Positions 1 to 8,502 of a stretch of DNA of 55,259 nucleotides are shown here, piece after piece. Under the pieces are notes generated by a model. It was not told the origin of the DNA. It made no database searches and saw only the letters and a list, made by a program, of their open reading frames with translations. Numbering within the stretch: position 1 is the first letter of the stretch; each line of letters starts with the position of its first letter. Location: assembly GCA_021208645.1 (NCBI GenBank), contig JAJOJL010000017.1, forward strand, positions 1-55,259, in the 5' to 3' direction. The stretch is from Bacillus sp. (in: firmicutes) (GTDB taxonomy: Bacteria; Bacillota; Bacilli; Bacillales; Salisediminibacteriaceae). The position numbers and the translations under genes are program-made.

Positions 1-84
1 GGAAGCTACGAAGCGTTACTAGCAGACGCAGGAGCATCGCTCGCGAAACGCGACTGTCATGATTGTTTTTCCATACAAAAATGA
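1..84 (+). CDS. C-terminal end of an unidentified protein (cut by window edge)
   Basis: Frame 1 is open from the first base to a TGA at 82-84 and encodes 27 residues, ending in the tail KRDCHDCFSIQK. It is followed at once by a bidirectional hairpin terminator, as expected for a real gene end. The C-H-D-C spacing is notable but not enough to name a family. The gene converges on the next minus-strand gene. The rest lies outside the window, so no function is offered. Confidence 0.4.
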   Translation, partial: GSYEALLADAGASLAKRDCHDCFSIQK

Positions 85-120
85 CTCAAATAAATTTGAG
101 CCATTTTGTTTATTATTTTT
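78..120. terminator. Bidirectional intrinsic terminator between converging genes
   Basis: The arms AAAATGACTCAAA (78-90) and TTTGAGCCATTTT (95-107) pair with one mismatch around a four-base loop. T-rich tracts follow on both strands. It lies between the plus-strand gene end at 84 and the minus-strand gene ending at 113. Confidence 0.8.
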
Positions 121-460
121 CTAGTTCTTGATCTACAGAAACGTCACTTTTATATTGTTTGAAAACCGGAAATTCAGAAAGGTTTTCGGGGATTTTCCCG
201 TTTTCTAACAATATAATTTTAACGATATTTTTATTTCTAGCCATATGGAACTTATCACCATACTCATTTTCTACTGTATACTTTTTAAGGGATTGATAGT
301 CCTCTTCTTGGATCGAAACTTTGTAAACCTCACCATCTCCAGATACAGCTTCTTGCTCAAAACCTACCTCAAATTCAACAATCTGAATTTGATCATTTTT
401 CATGTTCCTCGTTTGTTCTAATACTGCTTTTGCACCTTCCGTTAACTCCGACCATTCCAT
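113..460 (-). CDS. Small acidic hypothetical protein (115 aa)
   Basis: This is an open frame of 115 codons starting MEWSELTEG and ending in a charged tail. It has no signal peptide or membrane segment, is rich in Glu/Lys, and is probably cytosolic. I do not recognise the family. A purine-rich GGGAGAG sequence precedes the ATG. It lies downstream of the spoIIIA operon, separated by a terminator and about 160 nt, so it is probably its own transcription unit. In B. subtilis accB occupies this position. Confidence 0.6.
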   Translation of the reverse strand: MEWSELTEGAKAVLEQTRNMKNDQIQIVEFEVGFEQEAVSGDGEVYKVSIQEEDYQSLKKYTVENEYGDKFHMARNKNIVKIILLENGKIPENLSEFPVFKQYKSDVSVDQELEK

Positions 461-621
461 AACTGTATCTCTCCCTTAGTGGACCTTTTTCATCCAATTT
501 TTTTCACCTTAAGGATATCTATTCCAATTGCGTATTATACCATTTACACGACAGAAAATCATGTGATAGGACAGATTAACTTTCCTTTATCCTCATCTTA
601 CCCTAACAAAATTAGGAATAA

Positions 622-674
622 CCAAAAAAGAAGAGAATTTCTTCGTGGCATATAATCCACAGAAATTCCCTTCT
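622..674 (-). terminator. Terminator of the spoIIIA operon
   Basis: The minus strand has a long hairpin built from GAAGGGAATTTCT and its partner AGAAATTCTCTTC (about 630-674), followed by a six-T tract (622-629 side). It lies about 70 nt beyond the spoIIIAH stop codon. Confidence 0.8.
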
Positions 675-743
675 AATTTATATTTTTTAAAGATTGTATA
701 TTTATGGATGGGGACACCAAAATGAAAATATCATCATCAAAAG

Positions 744-1340
744 TTATTTATTATTTGACTGAAATCCGACTCTGATAGTAGCTACTCCTAAATGCTCATG
801 GGCAATTCCCATTATTTTATCGGCTTCTTCTTTGGATAATTCATCAGCTTTCACATAAATTTTAACTTCAAATTCGTCTGCAATTACCAATGCATCTTCA
901 TATCCCTCTGAACGTAACAAATTCTCGACCATTTCTTCGTTTTGCTGCATAGTATATAAATTCTCTACTTGTTCCAATGCTCTTATTTGAGTTTCTGCAG
1001 AAGCGTCAGCAGAAGCAACCACACTCATTAAATCCTCACGAAGTCGTCCTTGCGTATCTGTACGTTGAAGTCTAATTTGATTAAACATTTCATTTACAGT
1101 CAATCCAGAAAAGAAAGAGCCTTCTCCAAGAACCTCCTCAACCTCTTGAAGCTCAATAAGAGTAATATCTCCATCCTCTGTATCCGTGTTCAATCCATCA
1201 TTTTCAGTTTCTTCCTCTTGTTCTTCAGGCATAAACGCTTGGTGATCTTGCATTCTGTCCATAGAAATGTAATAAACAGATAAGACGATAATTAAACTTA
1301 ACATTGTTAACAACCATACCGTTTGTCTCTTAAGTACCAT
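744..1340 (-). CDS. spoIIIAH: Stage III sporulation protein AH
   Basis: SpoIIIAH is a mother-cell protein that crosses the outer forespore membrane and binds forespore SpoIIQ, forming the channel needed for SigG activity. The 198-aa product has one N-terminal membrane segment (about residues 7-27), an acidic linker, and a C-terminal domain of the YscJ/FliF ring-forming type. B. subtilis SpoIIIAH is about 218 aa, so the length fits. It is the last gene of the operon and starts immediately after the spoIIIAG stop. Position and order in the eight-gene cluster make the call firm. Confidence 0.93.
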   Translation of the reverse strand: MVLKRQTVWLLTMLSLIIVLSVYYISMDRMQDHQAFMPEEQEEETENDGLNTDTEDGDITLIELQEVEEVLGEGSFFSGLTVNEMFNQIRLQRTDTQGRLREDLMSVVASADASAETQIRALEQVENLYTMQQNEEMVENLLRSEGYEDALVIADEFEVKIYVKADELSKEEADKIMGIAHEHLGVATIRVGFQSNNK

Positions 1341-1995
1341 TTACGATTCCTCCTCTGATTTCCTTGGTAGCACCGATACTCGGTGTTGAGGTACATCTAA
1401 TACACGACTGACAGCTTCTACGATCCATGTTTTTATTTGGATATTTTCCACTCCGTTGGCAACAACGAGGACCCCCCTAATATCTGGTTTTTCTGTTTTT
1501 ACAATAAGGGCTTCCTCTTTATCACCATTTCGGATAATTACAACCTGCTCTTCCTTTGATTTATCTTGTACTTCCCTTGTTCCTCCTTCCCGATCTGATT
1601 CTTCTGTGAATTGCTCCTTTGTATTGGTGTTATTTTTATAAACAATCTTTTCTGATTCTGCAATATTAACCATCACAGTAACATTAGTAACTCCCAGTAC
1701 ATTTTCCAACGCTCTTGCTAATTGGGTTTCATAATGGGTTTCATAATCAGCCATTGTGTTTAACTCTCGGGGCTCCTCGTTGGATTTAAATACTGTTGAT
1801 GCTACCTCAGGTTCCTGTTCTTTTAATACAGGCATTACAGGTTCATTATCGTTAGACTGCATAAACGTCCCGATCATCATAAAAAAACACCCCAAGAAGT
1901 AATAATCCTGCTAAGTACTTTATTGGCAATTTATTTCCTGAAGTTTTTAGATTAAAAGCTCGAAACAGTGCAGTATCTTTTTTGTTCTCTCCCAT
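1341..1995 (-). pseudogene. spoIIIAG: Stage III sporulation protein AG, frameshifted in a homopolymer
   Basis: SpoIIIAG forms a large ring in the SpoIIIA-SpoIIQ channel. Translation from ATG 1995 gives a cytosolic stretch and the start of a membrane segment (LAGLLLLGVFF). It then goes out of frame at a seven-T run (minus strand, 1881-1887). The rest of the protein continues in the next frame to 1341, giving ...MMIGTFMQSND... and a YscJ-like domain. The span is 655 nt (3n+1), and one T fewer restores about 217 codons, close to the family length. Either the base is a sequencing error, the gene is disrupted, or expression needs slippage. Confidence 0.85.
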
Positions 1996-1997
1996 AT

Positions 1998-2630
1998 TTA
2001 ATCCTCCCCTCCTTTCATATGAACGTGTACAATACTTTCAGGAACTTCCCATAGCGCTGCTAAAAATGAGCTGATCTCACTTGTTTCAGTTGGTGTTGTC
2101 ATGTCTTCTTCCTTCGGTAATTCCTGCATAATTTTTACGGGATCAATTTCAACTACTTTTATACTGTTGTCGTGCTCCATTGCATCAACAGGCTGTAAAA
2201 GAACATACACGCTTGAAAGGTTATCTAATGTTTGTTCATGCTGTAATGAATTAAATTCTAGTACTACATCTAATGGCACCACCTCAAACCGTTCTTCTAA
2301 TTGTTTTGTTGCCTTATTTTTTAATTGGACAGCCACTTGTTCAGAAATATATGCAAGATTGTCCATTTCTATATCCATTTTCTTAGATTCTAATAAACTA
2401 GAATTTTTTTCATTATCAACATCTGTCCAGGAAGTAATATCTTGTAACCATTCATCCGTATCTGTTTGAAAGATAGAAAGAAGGGGTTGTAACATTACCA
2501 TAAGCAGCATAAGTCCAACAACAAGCTTTACATACCTTTGCATTTTAGAGTTAGGCAATAGCAATTCTAATATTGTGGCAAATAAAATTAAGAGAATAAT
2601 ATTTGTGATCCAGGCTGTTATAACACTCAT
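1998..2630 (-). CDS. spoIIIAF: Stage III sporulation protein AF
   Basis: This 210-aa membrane protein has two N-terminal hydrophobic segments (about residues 5-25 and 35-52) and an extracytoplasmic C-terminal region of about 150 residues. That is the layout of SpoIIIAF, a component of the channel complex. It ends two nucleotides before the spoIIIAG start, and a GGAGG-type ribosome site for spoIIIAG lies inside its last codons. The frame is intact, unlike its downstream neighbour. Confidence 0.92.
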   Translation of the reverse strand: MSVITAWITNIILLILFATILELLLPNSKMQRYVKLVVGLMLLMVMLQPLLSIFQTDTDEWLQDITSWTDVDNEKNSSLLESKKMDIEMDNLAYISEQVAVQLKNKATKQLEERFEVVPLDVVLEFNSLQHEQTLDNLSSVYVLLQPVDAMEHDNSIKVVEIDPVKIMQELPKEEDMTTPTETSEISSFLAALWEVPESIVHVHMKGGED

Positions 2631-2677
2631 GCGCTACCTCCTTTCTAATGAAATCGTATATAACTAATATTTGAAAA

Positions 2678-3862
2678 TTACCTCATCATTAATGATAAGT
2701 TACCTGAAATGACAATGATGGTAATGGATAGAAAGAACATTAAAGATACAGTTGCTAATGCTCCGAAAATAAACACCATGGATTTTCCAATGATAGACAG
2801 ACATTGAACAATCGGGCCTCCTCCTAGGGGTTGCAGAATGGCTGCAGTAAATGAGTAAATAAGAGCCAAAGCTAATACTTTTAAGGCAGGAAATGTGCAA
2901 ATTAATAATAGAATTCCAAGTCCAACAACACCGACTGTATTTTTCACTAATACAGAAGCCCCCATTACAGTATCTGCAGCATCGGTGAACATCCTACCAA
3001 CAACTGGAACGAAATTACCTGTAACAAATTTTGCTGTTCGGATGGCTATCCCATCTGCTATGGCAGCAGTAGCACCTTGGACCGATAAAACACCTAAGAA
3101 GACAGTAAGGAACACTCCTAAGCAACCAACGGCTATATTACGGATAAATTGTGCAAGTTTTGTCACTTTATAATGCTCCGTCATGGTACTGACGATAAAC
3201 AATAATGTTGATAGAAATAAGAGAGGTAAAACAACATACTGAACAAAAATTCCACTCGTATGTACGAGAAACATAATGATTGGGTGGAATAATGCAACAG
3301 AAGTAACGCTTCCAGAAGAAGCCATCAACACAAGTAACAACGGTACAAGGGAAACCATAAAATTACTCATAATTTCTATGGTTGTTTGGGCAAATTCCAT
3401 TGCCAATCGAAAGCTATTCAATGCAATAATCAGTAATACCATATAGGTAATGGCGTAAGCTACCTTACTGATAGTATGTTGTTCAAAGGCCTGTTGGAGC
3501 TGGGCTAAGATCATAGAGAAAACAGCTAGCATTACTAAGGTTCCTAATAAAACACCATTTGCAAATATCTCATGAAACAAAAACTTAACAAACCCAGAAA
3601 TCCATTCGCTAAATGAAAACTGCTTGTCTCCACGAACAAAATCCATAAAGCTTCCTCTCTGACTCTCAGGAAGGAAGCCCTCATATTCATTTACAACATC
3701 TTCCCAAAATTGACCAATCTCTTCTATCCCTAATCTTTCCAGTTGTCTATCTACCAAATCTTCCTGATCTGGCCCCGGATGCGCTTCTCCAGCTCCTGAT
3801 ACAGACAAGGGTAGGAGGAGAAATAAAACTAGAAAAATCATTAAAATTGCTGATTTTTTCAT
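2678..3862 (-). CDS. spoIIIAE: Stage III sporulation protein AE
   Basis: SpoIIIAE is the large polytopic component of the SpoIIIA complex. The 394-aa product has a cleavable-looking N-terminal signal (KKSAILMIFLVLFLLLPLSVSG), a soluble segment of about 80 residues, then about seven to eight membrane helices rich in Gly/Val/Leu. The length matches the family. It starts 16 nt after spoIIIAD and is translated from ATG 3862 behind GGAGGGAG. No frame defects are visible. Confidence 0.94.
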   Translation of the reverse strand: MKKSAILMIFLVLFLLLPLSVSGAGEAHPGPDQEDLVDRQLERLGIEEIGQFWEDVVNEYEGFLPESQRGSFMDFVRGDKQFSFSEWISGFVKFLFHEIFANGVLLGTLVMLAVFSMILAQLQQAFEQHTISKVAYAITYMVLLIIALNSFRLAMEFAQTTIEIMSNFMVSLVPLLLVLMASSGSVTSVALFHPIIMFLVHTSGIFVQYVVLPLLFLSTLLFIVSTMTEHYKVTKLAQFIRNIAVGCLGVFLTVFLGVLSVQGATAAIADGIAIRTAKFVTGNFVPVVGRMFTDAADTVMGASVLVKNTVGVVGLGILLLICTFPALKVLALALIYSFTAAILQPLGGGPIVQCLSIIGKSMVFIFGALATVSLMFFLSITIIVISGNLSLMMR

Positions 3863-3878
3863 GCTTCTCCCTCCTCCA

Positions 3879-4268
3879 CTAGTTTGGTATTAATCCTATA
3901 ATCGTTTCGATAATAACGGAAATAATCGGAATAGCCATGACCATAATTAATACTTTACCGGCCAATTCAATTTTTGAAGCCATTGCTCCTTGACCTGCAT
4001 CCTTTGCAATTTGTGCACCAAATTCAGCAATATAAGCAATTCCTACGATTTTCAAGACAGTTTGTACATACACCAGATTAATGTTTGCCTTCAAAGCCAA
4101 CTCTTCTAGCATTTCAATAATGGAAGAAATCTTATCTATAAGGAATAAAAAAATGATGACCCCTACAAATACAGTTAGCAAAAATGCAAATATTGGTTTA
4201 TGTTCCTTTACTACCAAAGCTAAAAAGGTAGCAATCAATCCTAGGCCGACAATTTGAATGATTTCAAT
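3879..4268 (-). CDS. spoIIIAD: Stage III sporulation protein AD, apparent ATT start
   Basis: This is a small membrane protein of the channel complex with about three to four hydrophobic segments and the conserved stretch IAYIAEFGAQIAKDAGQG. The frame upstream of the TTG at 4238 still encodes family sequence (IEIIQIVGLG), so the gene must start earlier. The first in-frame candidate is ATT at 4268. It lies nine bases after GGGGGTGAT, a near-perfect match to the 16S anti-SD partner, and an in-frame TGA lies two codons upstream. This gives 129 aa against about 133 in B. subtilis. A TTG start at 4238 is the conservative alternative. Confidence 0.85.
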   Translation of the reverse strand: MEIIQIVGLGLIATFLALVVKEHKPIFAFLLTVFVGVIIFLFLIDKISSIIEMLEELALKANINLVYVQTVLKIVGIAYIAEFGAQIAKDAGQGAMASKIELAGKVLIMVMAIPIISVIIETIIGLIPN

Positions 4269-4283
4269 AGGTCATCACCCCCA

Positions 4284-4490
4284 CTAGCCTTGGAACAGAA
4301 ATACGCTGCGAATCTTTTGAAATAGATCATCCACTACAGTTGCCACCATATATAGAACTACGACAAAGGCGATGAGTGTCACCCAATTTGCAATTTCTTC
4401 CTTCCCCATTTGTTTGAGTACCGTATGAATCATTGCCACTACTATTCCAACACCAGCTATTTGAAAAATTAAACTCACATCATAACCCAA
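4284..4490 (-). CDS. spoIIIAC: Stage III sporulation protein AC
   Basis: SpoIIIAC is a very small two-helix membrane protein of the SpoIIIA complex. A longer open frame runs back to 4514, but the family begins near GYDVSLIFQIAG. The TTG at 4490 is preceded by GGGGGGAAGG and gives exactly 68 aa, the B. subtilis length. The conserved end VDDLFQKIRSVFLFQG is present. It sits between spoIIIAB and spoIIIAD with short gaps. Confidence 0.92.
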   Translation of the reverse strand: MGYDVSLIFQIAGVGIVVAMIHTVLKQMGKEEIANWVTLIAFVVVLYMVATVVDDLFQKIRSVFLFQG

Positions 4491-4510
4491 GGTCCTTCCC
4501 CCCTGCCTGT

Positions 4511-5024
4511 TCAAAGCATAATCAATACAATAAGTACACCACCGAGAAACCCAAGACTTTTATACATGGATTCGTATTTTGTCTGAGATTCTAACGCTTG
4601 TTTTTCTTCCTGATCAAAATAAGAAATAGCAAGCCTAATTTGTTTCCTTTGGTTCTCTAGATCTTGCTGACCAAGCGTTTGGCCAAATTGGTTTAAAATA
4701 TTTACTTCTGCTTCATCTAAATCCGTTGATTTTTTCCATTTTTTTTAACGTTGAACACCAAATATCTGTTGCTGTACGTTCCTCCTCCATTAAACGTTCC
4801 GAAACCTCCCTGAAAAAAGCATTCAGTGGAGAAATAAGCTGTCTGCTTACTTTTTCGCATGCATAAGGCAATGGTGTCATACCAAATACCATTTCTGTTT
4901 CTAACGCTTCAAATGCAATTTTTAAATACCTGATTTGTTTCGTACGTCGAGTTAGACGACGAGAGAATTCCCAACCAAATGCAGTTGCTGCTAATATGAT
5001 TATTATTGCTCCCATTAATTTCAT
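4511..5024 (-). pseudogene. spoIIIAB: Stage III sporulation protein AB, frameshifted in an A8 tract
   Basis: SpoIIIAB has an N-terminal membrane segment and a cytosolic helical domain, and is a component of the SpoIIIA apparatus. From ATG 5024 the frame runs 103 codons and ends early. The family sequence resumes in the next frame (STDLDEAEVNILNQFGQTLG) and ends at TGA 4511 in a C-terminal hydrophobic segment. The switch falls at an eight-base homopolymer (4739-4746), and seven would keep the frame. The total is 514 nt (3n+1), and the corrected length of 170 aa matches B. subtilis. The same kind of one-base expansion occurs in spoIIIAG. Confidence 0.87.
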
Positions 5025-5027
5025 AGG

Positions 5028-5954
5028 CTAAATCACACCTGACGTTTTCTTGTTATAGGTTAGTTTTCTTACGATTCCTTTTCTAGATTGCGTGTTAAGT
5101 TCAATCACTCTTTGGAAAAAACCTTGTTCAATAAGATGGGCAATCGTTGGCCTTCCCTTCACATCTTCCAAATTTTCACCATGAACAGATGCAAAAATGG
5201 TCACACCAGCATGGACCGCCTCCATAATAGCCTCCCCGTCCTCTTTACTGCCAATTTCATCCACAACAATAACTTCTGGACTCATGGAACGAATCATCAT
5301 CATGAGGCCTGCCGCTTTAGGACAAGAATCTAAAATATCTACTTTGACACCAAAATCATGCTGTGGAATCCCTTTAACAGACCCGGCAATTTCAGATCTC
5401 TCATCAATAATTCCTACATTTTTCGCTTCCATCCTTAATGCCCGTACACCTATGGTAATTTCTCTTGCTAAATCCCGTAATAGGGTAGTTTTACCTGATT
5501 TAGGTGGGCCAACTATTAGTGTGTGGCACCAACTCCTTCTTTGTTGCAATTGCGATAAATAAGGTTGGGCAACACCAAACTTCTGTCTAGCTACTCGTAT
5601 ATTAAAGGAACTAATATCACGTATACCTTTAACATCACCTTTTTCTATTACAACCCTCCCAGCTAACCCTACTCGATGTCCCCCTTGAATAGTAATGTAG
5701 CCCCTTTTTAACTCTTCTTCGAGTCGATATACTGAGTGCTGGCTTAATAAACTAAGCATAAGTGAGCAATCCTTCTCCTTAAAAACAAATGGTGTCTCTT
5801 TACTAGGAACAGTAATGTAATCATGGTGTGTTCTCACTTCTACTGGTCTATTTACACGTAATCGTATTTCCTCCATTTCATTTAAAATGGATTGAGGCAA
5901 TTTTAAGATCAAATTCCTAATATTTTCTGGAAGCACATGAAGAATTTCTTTCAT
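5028..5954 (-). CDS. spoIIIAA: Stage III sporulation protein AA (secretion-type ATPase)
   Basis: SpoIIIAA is a cytosolic RecA-fold ATPase related to type II/IV secretion ATPases and energises the channel. The 308-aa protein shows Walker A GPPKSGKTT near residue 149 and a Walker B-like VIVVDEIGSKEDGEAI. It is the first gene of the operon, and spoIIIAB follows after 3 nt. A SigE-like promoter lies about 45-75 nt upstream. The start at ATG 5954 has a strong AGGAGG site. Confidence 0.94.
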   Translation of the reverse strand: MKEILHVLPENIRNLILKLPQSILNEMEEIRLRVNRPVEVRTHHDYITVPSKETPFVFKEKDCSLMLSLLSQHSVYRLEEELKRGYITIQGGHRVGLAGRVVIEKGDVKGIRDISSFNIRVARQKFGVAQPYLSQLQQRRSWCHTLIVGPPKSGKTTLLRDLAREITIGVRALRMEAKNVGIIDERSEIAGSVKGIPQHDFGVKVDILDSCPKAAGLMMMIRSMSPEVIVVDEIGSKEDGEAIMEAVHAGVTIFASVHGENLEDVKGRPTIAHLIEQGFFQRVIELNTQSRKGIVRKLTYNKKTSGVI

Positions 5955-5999
5955 TTTCGTCCTCCTTCTACTAGCTAGGGACAGGTTGTGTCTATTCAG

Positions 6000-6028
6000 A
6001 ATATATGAAAGCGTGTCCTTTTTATGAC
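6000..6028 (-). promoter_or_regulatory. Candidate SigE promoter of the spoIIIA operon
   Basis: The minus strand has TCATAAA as a -35 and CATATATT as a -10, separated by 13 nt. This resembles the SigE consensus (KMATATT, 13-15 nt, CATACAMT). spoIIIA is known to be a SigE regulon member in B. subtilis. The assignment is by eye, with two -10 mismatches. Confidence 0.5.
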
Positions 6029-6067
6029 TCTTGAAATGAAAGAATTGTTGTCACATTAGTAAGAAAC

Positions 6068-6113
6068 AAAAAAAGAATGTCTTTAAAGGAGTATTTCACC
6101 CTTAAAGACATTC
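6068..6113 (-). terminator. Terminator after the 135-aa hypothetical gene
   Basis: On the minus strand, GAATGTCTTTAA pairs with TTTAAAGACATTC around a short loop (6075-6113), followed by a seven-T tract. It lies about 55 nt past the stop at 6167. Confidence 0.8.
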
Positions 6114-6166
6114 AGTAACAACCACGATTATTAGGTATCGTACTATTGATTTTTCTAATCACAAAC

Positions 6167-6574
6167 CTATTTTTTTAGTTTTAAATTATTTACTACAGAG
6201 AGAAGTTGCTCTTCGTCTTCCAACCATTCTTCAAAGGAGGCACGATCAACACAAAATGAACTGACTGCTTCCCCATTTTGAAGAACATTAATACAACAAA
6301 CAGAGTCATAGTGGCTATAGCATTCTAATTCATAATCACCTACCCTATGCTTTACCTTCTCATCTACGATTGATGAAGCTTCTACTAAATTAACATGCTG
6401 TTGAATAAGGGTCGTCAATTCTTCCTCATCTAGTTCTTCAAATTGACTTACATCGGAGCAAAAGGAGCCTAAATCTTTCCCGTTTTTTTTCACTTCAACA
6501 CAAATTACATGATCTGAAAATGAATATTTGTTTGCAACAACACCATCAGCCATCACAAGTTCCTCGCTATTCAT
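6167..6574 (-). CDS. Hypothetical soluble protein (135 aa)
   Basis: I do not recognise this family. ATG 6574 is preferred over an upstream TTG because GGGGTGGAG precedes it. The product is acidic, has no signal or membrane helix, and contains two similar halves. Each half has a short hydrophobic strand ending in Ser-Phe-Cys (SFCSD near residue 37, SFCVD near 105), suggesting an internal duplication, plus an adjacent CC pair. It has its own terminator and lies between the spoIIIAA promoter and efp, where B. subtilis has yqhV. It is not a YqhV homologue. Confidence 0.6.
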   Translation of the reverse strand: MNSEELVMADGVVANKYSFSDHVICVEVKKNGKDLGSFCSDVSQFEELDEEELTTLIQQHVNLVEASSIVDEKVKHRVGDYELECYSHYDSVCCINVLQNGEAVSSFCVDRASFEEWLEDEEQLLSVVNNLKLKK

Positions 6575-6736
6575 TTCTCCACCCCTTTCATCTTTACTAT
6601 AACAATACAACAAATCTGAAATATCAGAAAGTTTTCTGCTTAAATATTTTTAATTTTTTATTTATTTCCACAAAGAATGGAATATCAATCCATTAAAAAC
6701 TAGTAGACTAGCTTCATTAAGGCTAATCATCCGAAA

Positions 6737-6783
6737 ACAAAAAGGTGACTCTGAAGGGATGTATTGCCCTTTTGAGTCACCCA
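6737..6783 (-). terminator. Terminator of efp
   Basis: On the minus strand, GGGTGACTCAAAAGGG pairs with CCCTTCAGAGTCACC around a short loop, followed by a five-T tract. It is placed a few bases beyond the efp stop codon at 6791. Confidence 0.85.
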
Positions 6784-6790
6784 TAAATTA

Positions 6791-7348
6791 TTAAGCTCTA
6801 GAAACATATTGGCCGTTTCGTGTATCAATTACTAGGACATCACCTTCATTGACGAAAAAAGGCACTTGTACGCTAATTCCCGTTTCCACAATGGCTGCTT
6901 TAGTACCACCAGATGCTGTGTCACCTTTAATTCCCGGTTCTGTTTCTATAACCTTAAGTTCAACAGTATTAGGAACTTCTACACCAAGAGTTTCCCCTTG
7001 ATAAATAAGAATTTGAACTTCCATGTTTTCTTTTAAGTATTTTAATTGTTCTTCAATTTGAGACGTATTTAATTCCAACTGCTCATAGGATTCATTATCC
7101 ATAAATGTATGGGTGTCCCCAGTAGAGTACAAATACTGCATACGACGATTTTCCAAATGAGCTTTGGCTACCTTTTCACCCGCTCGGAAGGTTTTTTCCT
7201 GAATTCCCCCGTTACGTAGGTTACGTAATTTTGTTCTAACAAAAGCAGCACCTTTACCCGGTTTCACGTGTTGAAACTCCAACACTTGCCAAATACTTCC
7301 ATCTACTTCAATTGTTAAGCCTGTTCTCAAATCGTTTACTGAAATCAT
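6791..7348 (-). CDS. efp: Elongation factor P
   Basis: EF-P binds the ribosome between the P and E sites and relieves stalling at polyproline. The 185-aa product has the three beta-barrel KOW-like/OB domains of EF-P. The loop PGKG places Lys at residue 32, the modification site in Bacillus-type EF-P. The C-terminal block [18 protein letters not shown] is typical. It is preceded by AGGAGG. It lies downstream of papA, as in B. subtilis, with a 90-nt gap. Confidence 0.97.
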   Translation of the reverse strand: MISVNDLRTGLTIEVDGSIWQVLEFQHVKPGKGAAFVRTKLRNLRNGGIQEKTFRAGEKVAKAHLENRRMQYLYSTGDTHTFMDNESYEQLELNTSQIEEQLKYLKENMEVQILIYQGETLGVEVPNTVELKVIETEPGIKGDTASGGTKAAIVETGISVQVPFFVNEGDVLVIDTRNGQYVSRA

Positions 7349-7437
7349 ATAAATCCTCCTGTTCTATCTACACAAGTAAAAACCTATGAGGCCTTACTGC
7401 ATGCTCACTCAATAAAGTCTTATATTAGTTTGCCAAC

Positions 7438-8502
7438 TTACTCTAATATTAATAAATCTTTTGTGGATTGTGAAAGGATCTCATTACCCGTCTCCGTAAT
7501 AACAATATCATCTTCAATACGGGTCCCACCTAATCCTGCAATGTATATACCCGGTTCTACAGTAACAACCATACCAGGCTCTAATATTGTGTCAGAACGG
7601 TGTGATAACCCCGGACCTTCATGGACTTCCATACCTAAACCGTGACCTGTTGAATGACCAAAGTATTCTCCATATCCTTGTTGAGTAATATAATCCCGTG
7701 TCAAAGCATCGGCTTCTTTACCAGTTAAACCAGGCTTTATCCCTTGGACACCACGAAGCTGTGCTTCTAATACCGTATTGTATATCTTTTTCAAATCGTC
7801 AGTCGGTTCTCCCACTGCCACCGTTCGTGTAATGTCTGAGCAGTAGCCTTTATAGAAAGCTCCAAAATCTAAGGTTACCAATTCACCCTTTTCAATCACT
7901 TTATCACTGGCAACCCCGTGTGGTAATGCTGAGCGGAAACCAGATGCTACAATAATATCGAAGGAAGAGGAAACAGCCCCATTTTTTCTCATGAAAAATT
8001 CTAGTTCATTAGAAACGTCTATTTCTTTTATACCCGGTTTTATAAATCCAATAATATGATCAAATGCAGCATCTGCAATCTGCACCGCTTCTCTTATAAT
8101 GGCAAGTTCCGACTCATCCTTAATGAGACGCATTTTTTCCAACATCCCGCTGATAGGAACCAACTGTGTTTGAATTGCCACTTTGTACGTTTCAAATGTA
8201 CTGTATGTAACGTGATCTTTTTCAAAACCAAGTCTAGAAATTCCCATTTGCTTCACTTGCTTAGCAATTTCCTCATGGATTGGCCCCGTATGCTGAACAA
8301 TCTCGAAATCCTTTGCCTGATTCTCGGCTTGTTCAACGTAACGAAAATCTGTAATAAACTTTGCTTCATTTTCAGAAATCAATGCAACTCCAGCAGTACC
8401 TGTAAATCCGGAAATATATTGACGGTTATAGCTGCTCGTTACCAAAATACCATCAATTTCATGTGATGCGAGTTTTCCTTTTAATTGGTTAAGTCGTTTC
8501 AT
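7438..8502 (-). CDS. papA: M24 family Xaa-Pro aminopeptidase-type protein (YqhT)
   Basis: This is a cytosolic metallopeptidase of the creatinase/prolidase fold that releases N-terminal residues next to proline. The 354-aa protein has an N-terminal creatinase-type domain and a C-terminal pita-bread domain. Metal ligands are visible: Asp in LDFGAFYKGYCSD (two), His in HSTGHGLG, Glu in VTVEPGIY and Glu in GTRIEDD. It overlaps aroQ by 14 nt, pointing to co-translation. The gene name follows B. subtilis yqhT/papA synteny. Confidence 0.92.
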   Translation of the reverse strand: MKRLNQLKGKLASHEIDGILVTSSYNRQYISGFTGTAGVALISENEAKFITDFRYVEQAENQAKDFEIVQHTGPIHEEIAKQVKQMGISRLGFEKDHVTYSTFETYKVAIQTQLVPISGMLEKMRLIKDESELAIIREAVQIADAAFDHIIGFIKPGIKEIDVSNELEFFMRKNGAVSSSFDIIVASGFRSALPHGVASDKVIEKGELVTLDFGAFYKGYCSDITRTVAVGEPTDDLKKIYNTVLEAQLRGVQGIKPGLTGKEADALTRDYITQQGYGEYFGHSTGHGLGMEVHEGPGLSHRSDTILEPGMVVTVEPGIYIAGLGGTRIEDDIVITETGNEILSQSTKDLLILE

